Shown piece after piece: positions 38,588 through 38,776 of a DNA stretch of 38,776 nt. Made by a program: the position numbers and the translations under genes. How positions within the stretch are numbered: the first letter of the stretch is position 1; every line of letters starts with the position of its first letter. Under the pieces are notes generated by a model. That model saw nothing but the letters and a program-made list of their open reading frames with translations. It did not search any database and was not told the DNA's origin. This DNA is from a virus. The DNA lies in the IMG/VR virus record IMGVR_UViG_3300048836_001224, positions 1 through 38,776 of that record; one strand, 5' to 3'.

Positions 38588-38776
38588 ATGACCTTTACCC
38601 TGACCTTTGCTTGGTGGTGGATTCCAGCCGCGATCACAGTCTGCGGCCTGGTGTGGGCGCTGTTCATCGTGGACGATGGCGGCGGCATGTTCTCTGGGAT
38701 CAGCAACCTGTTCGCCTTGATTCCTGTGCTGGCCGTCTCAGCCATCGCGTGGGCCATCGCGGGAACACTCAAATGA
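38588..38776 (+). CDS. Small two-helix membrane protein
   Basis: A 62-residue protein from ATG 38588, ending at the window edge. Two membrane helices are likely (FAWWWIPAAITVCGLVWALF and NLFALIPVLAVSAIAWAIAG), joined by an acidic/glycine loop (VDDGGGMFSG). Two-helix topology at this size would fit a class II holin, which the lysis cluster otherwise lacks, but this is only a possibility. Confidence 0.68.
   Translation: MTFTLTFAWWWIPAAITVCGLVWALFIVDDGGGMFSGISNLFALIPVLAVSAIAWAIAGTLK

Noticed and set aside
1-38776. CRISPR arrays, tRNA or rRNA genes, insertion sequences
   Set aside because: No spaced direct repeats, no tRNA-like cloverleaf and no transposase other than the phage's own were seen on reading through.

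Overview
The window is a nearly complete transposable (Mu-like) prophage with a non-contractile tail of the D3112/B3 type. The very high GC content and codon use suggest a betaproteobacterial host, perhaps a Comamonadaceae such as Acidovorax; that host call is an inference. The diagnostic set is a DDE transposase, a MuB-like AAA ATPase, Gam, GemA/gp16, a Mor-type activator, a Mu I-like protease, gp36/gp37 homologues, DUF935 portal, a MuF protein, gpG, and a Com homologue. Both window edges coincide with gene ends, and no Mu-type terminal repeats or host genes are visible.

Layout. The control switch sits at about 27.2 kb: a leftward promoter (TTGCAA, 17-bp spacer, TACAAT) with an inverted repeat in its spacer lies between a rightward repressor and a leftward Ner-like gene. 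Leftward (minus strand) follow the early genes: small regulators, a DUF3102-like protein, transposase, MuB, accessory proteins, Gam, GemA and Mor (27.2 to 18.1 kb). Still leftward come half of the head genes (protease, capsid, decoration, gp36, gp37), the tail tube, the tape measure, the tail tip and fibre genes, and finally a com operon (1.46 to 0 kb). That operon encodes Com, a 57-residue protein and an ABC-ATPase/GNAT fusion where Mu has mom.

Rightward (plus strand) from the repressor lies cargo (27.9 to 31.0 kb): a membrane protein, a frameshifted zinc-ribbon/TM2 gene, an exported DUF4124-like protein, and a lower-GC pair made of a DUF4747-like protein and a four-helix membrane protein. 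Then come lysis (SAR endolysin, Rz, embedded Rz1) and the other half of the head genes: small and large terminase, portal, MuF with a candidate nuclease tail, and gpG (31.1 to 38.8 kb).

The head genes are thus split into two divergent operons, whereas in Mu they form one block. Both operons begin with a similar 55-bp sequence carrying the dyad AATGG-N6-CCATT at exactly the same distance from the first ATG, which suggests one activator, probably the Mor-like protein, fires both. The most interesting elements are the com/ABC-GNAT operon with a hairpin over its ribosome-binding site, the shared late leader, the DUF4747/membrane pair, the MuF toxin-like tail and a 26-bp perfect palindrome inside an early gene.
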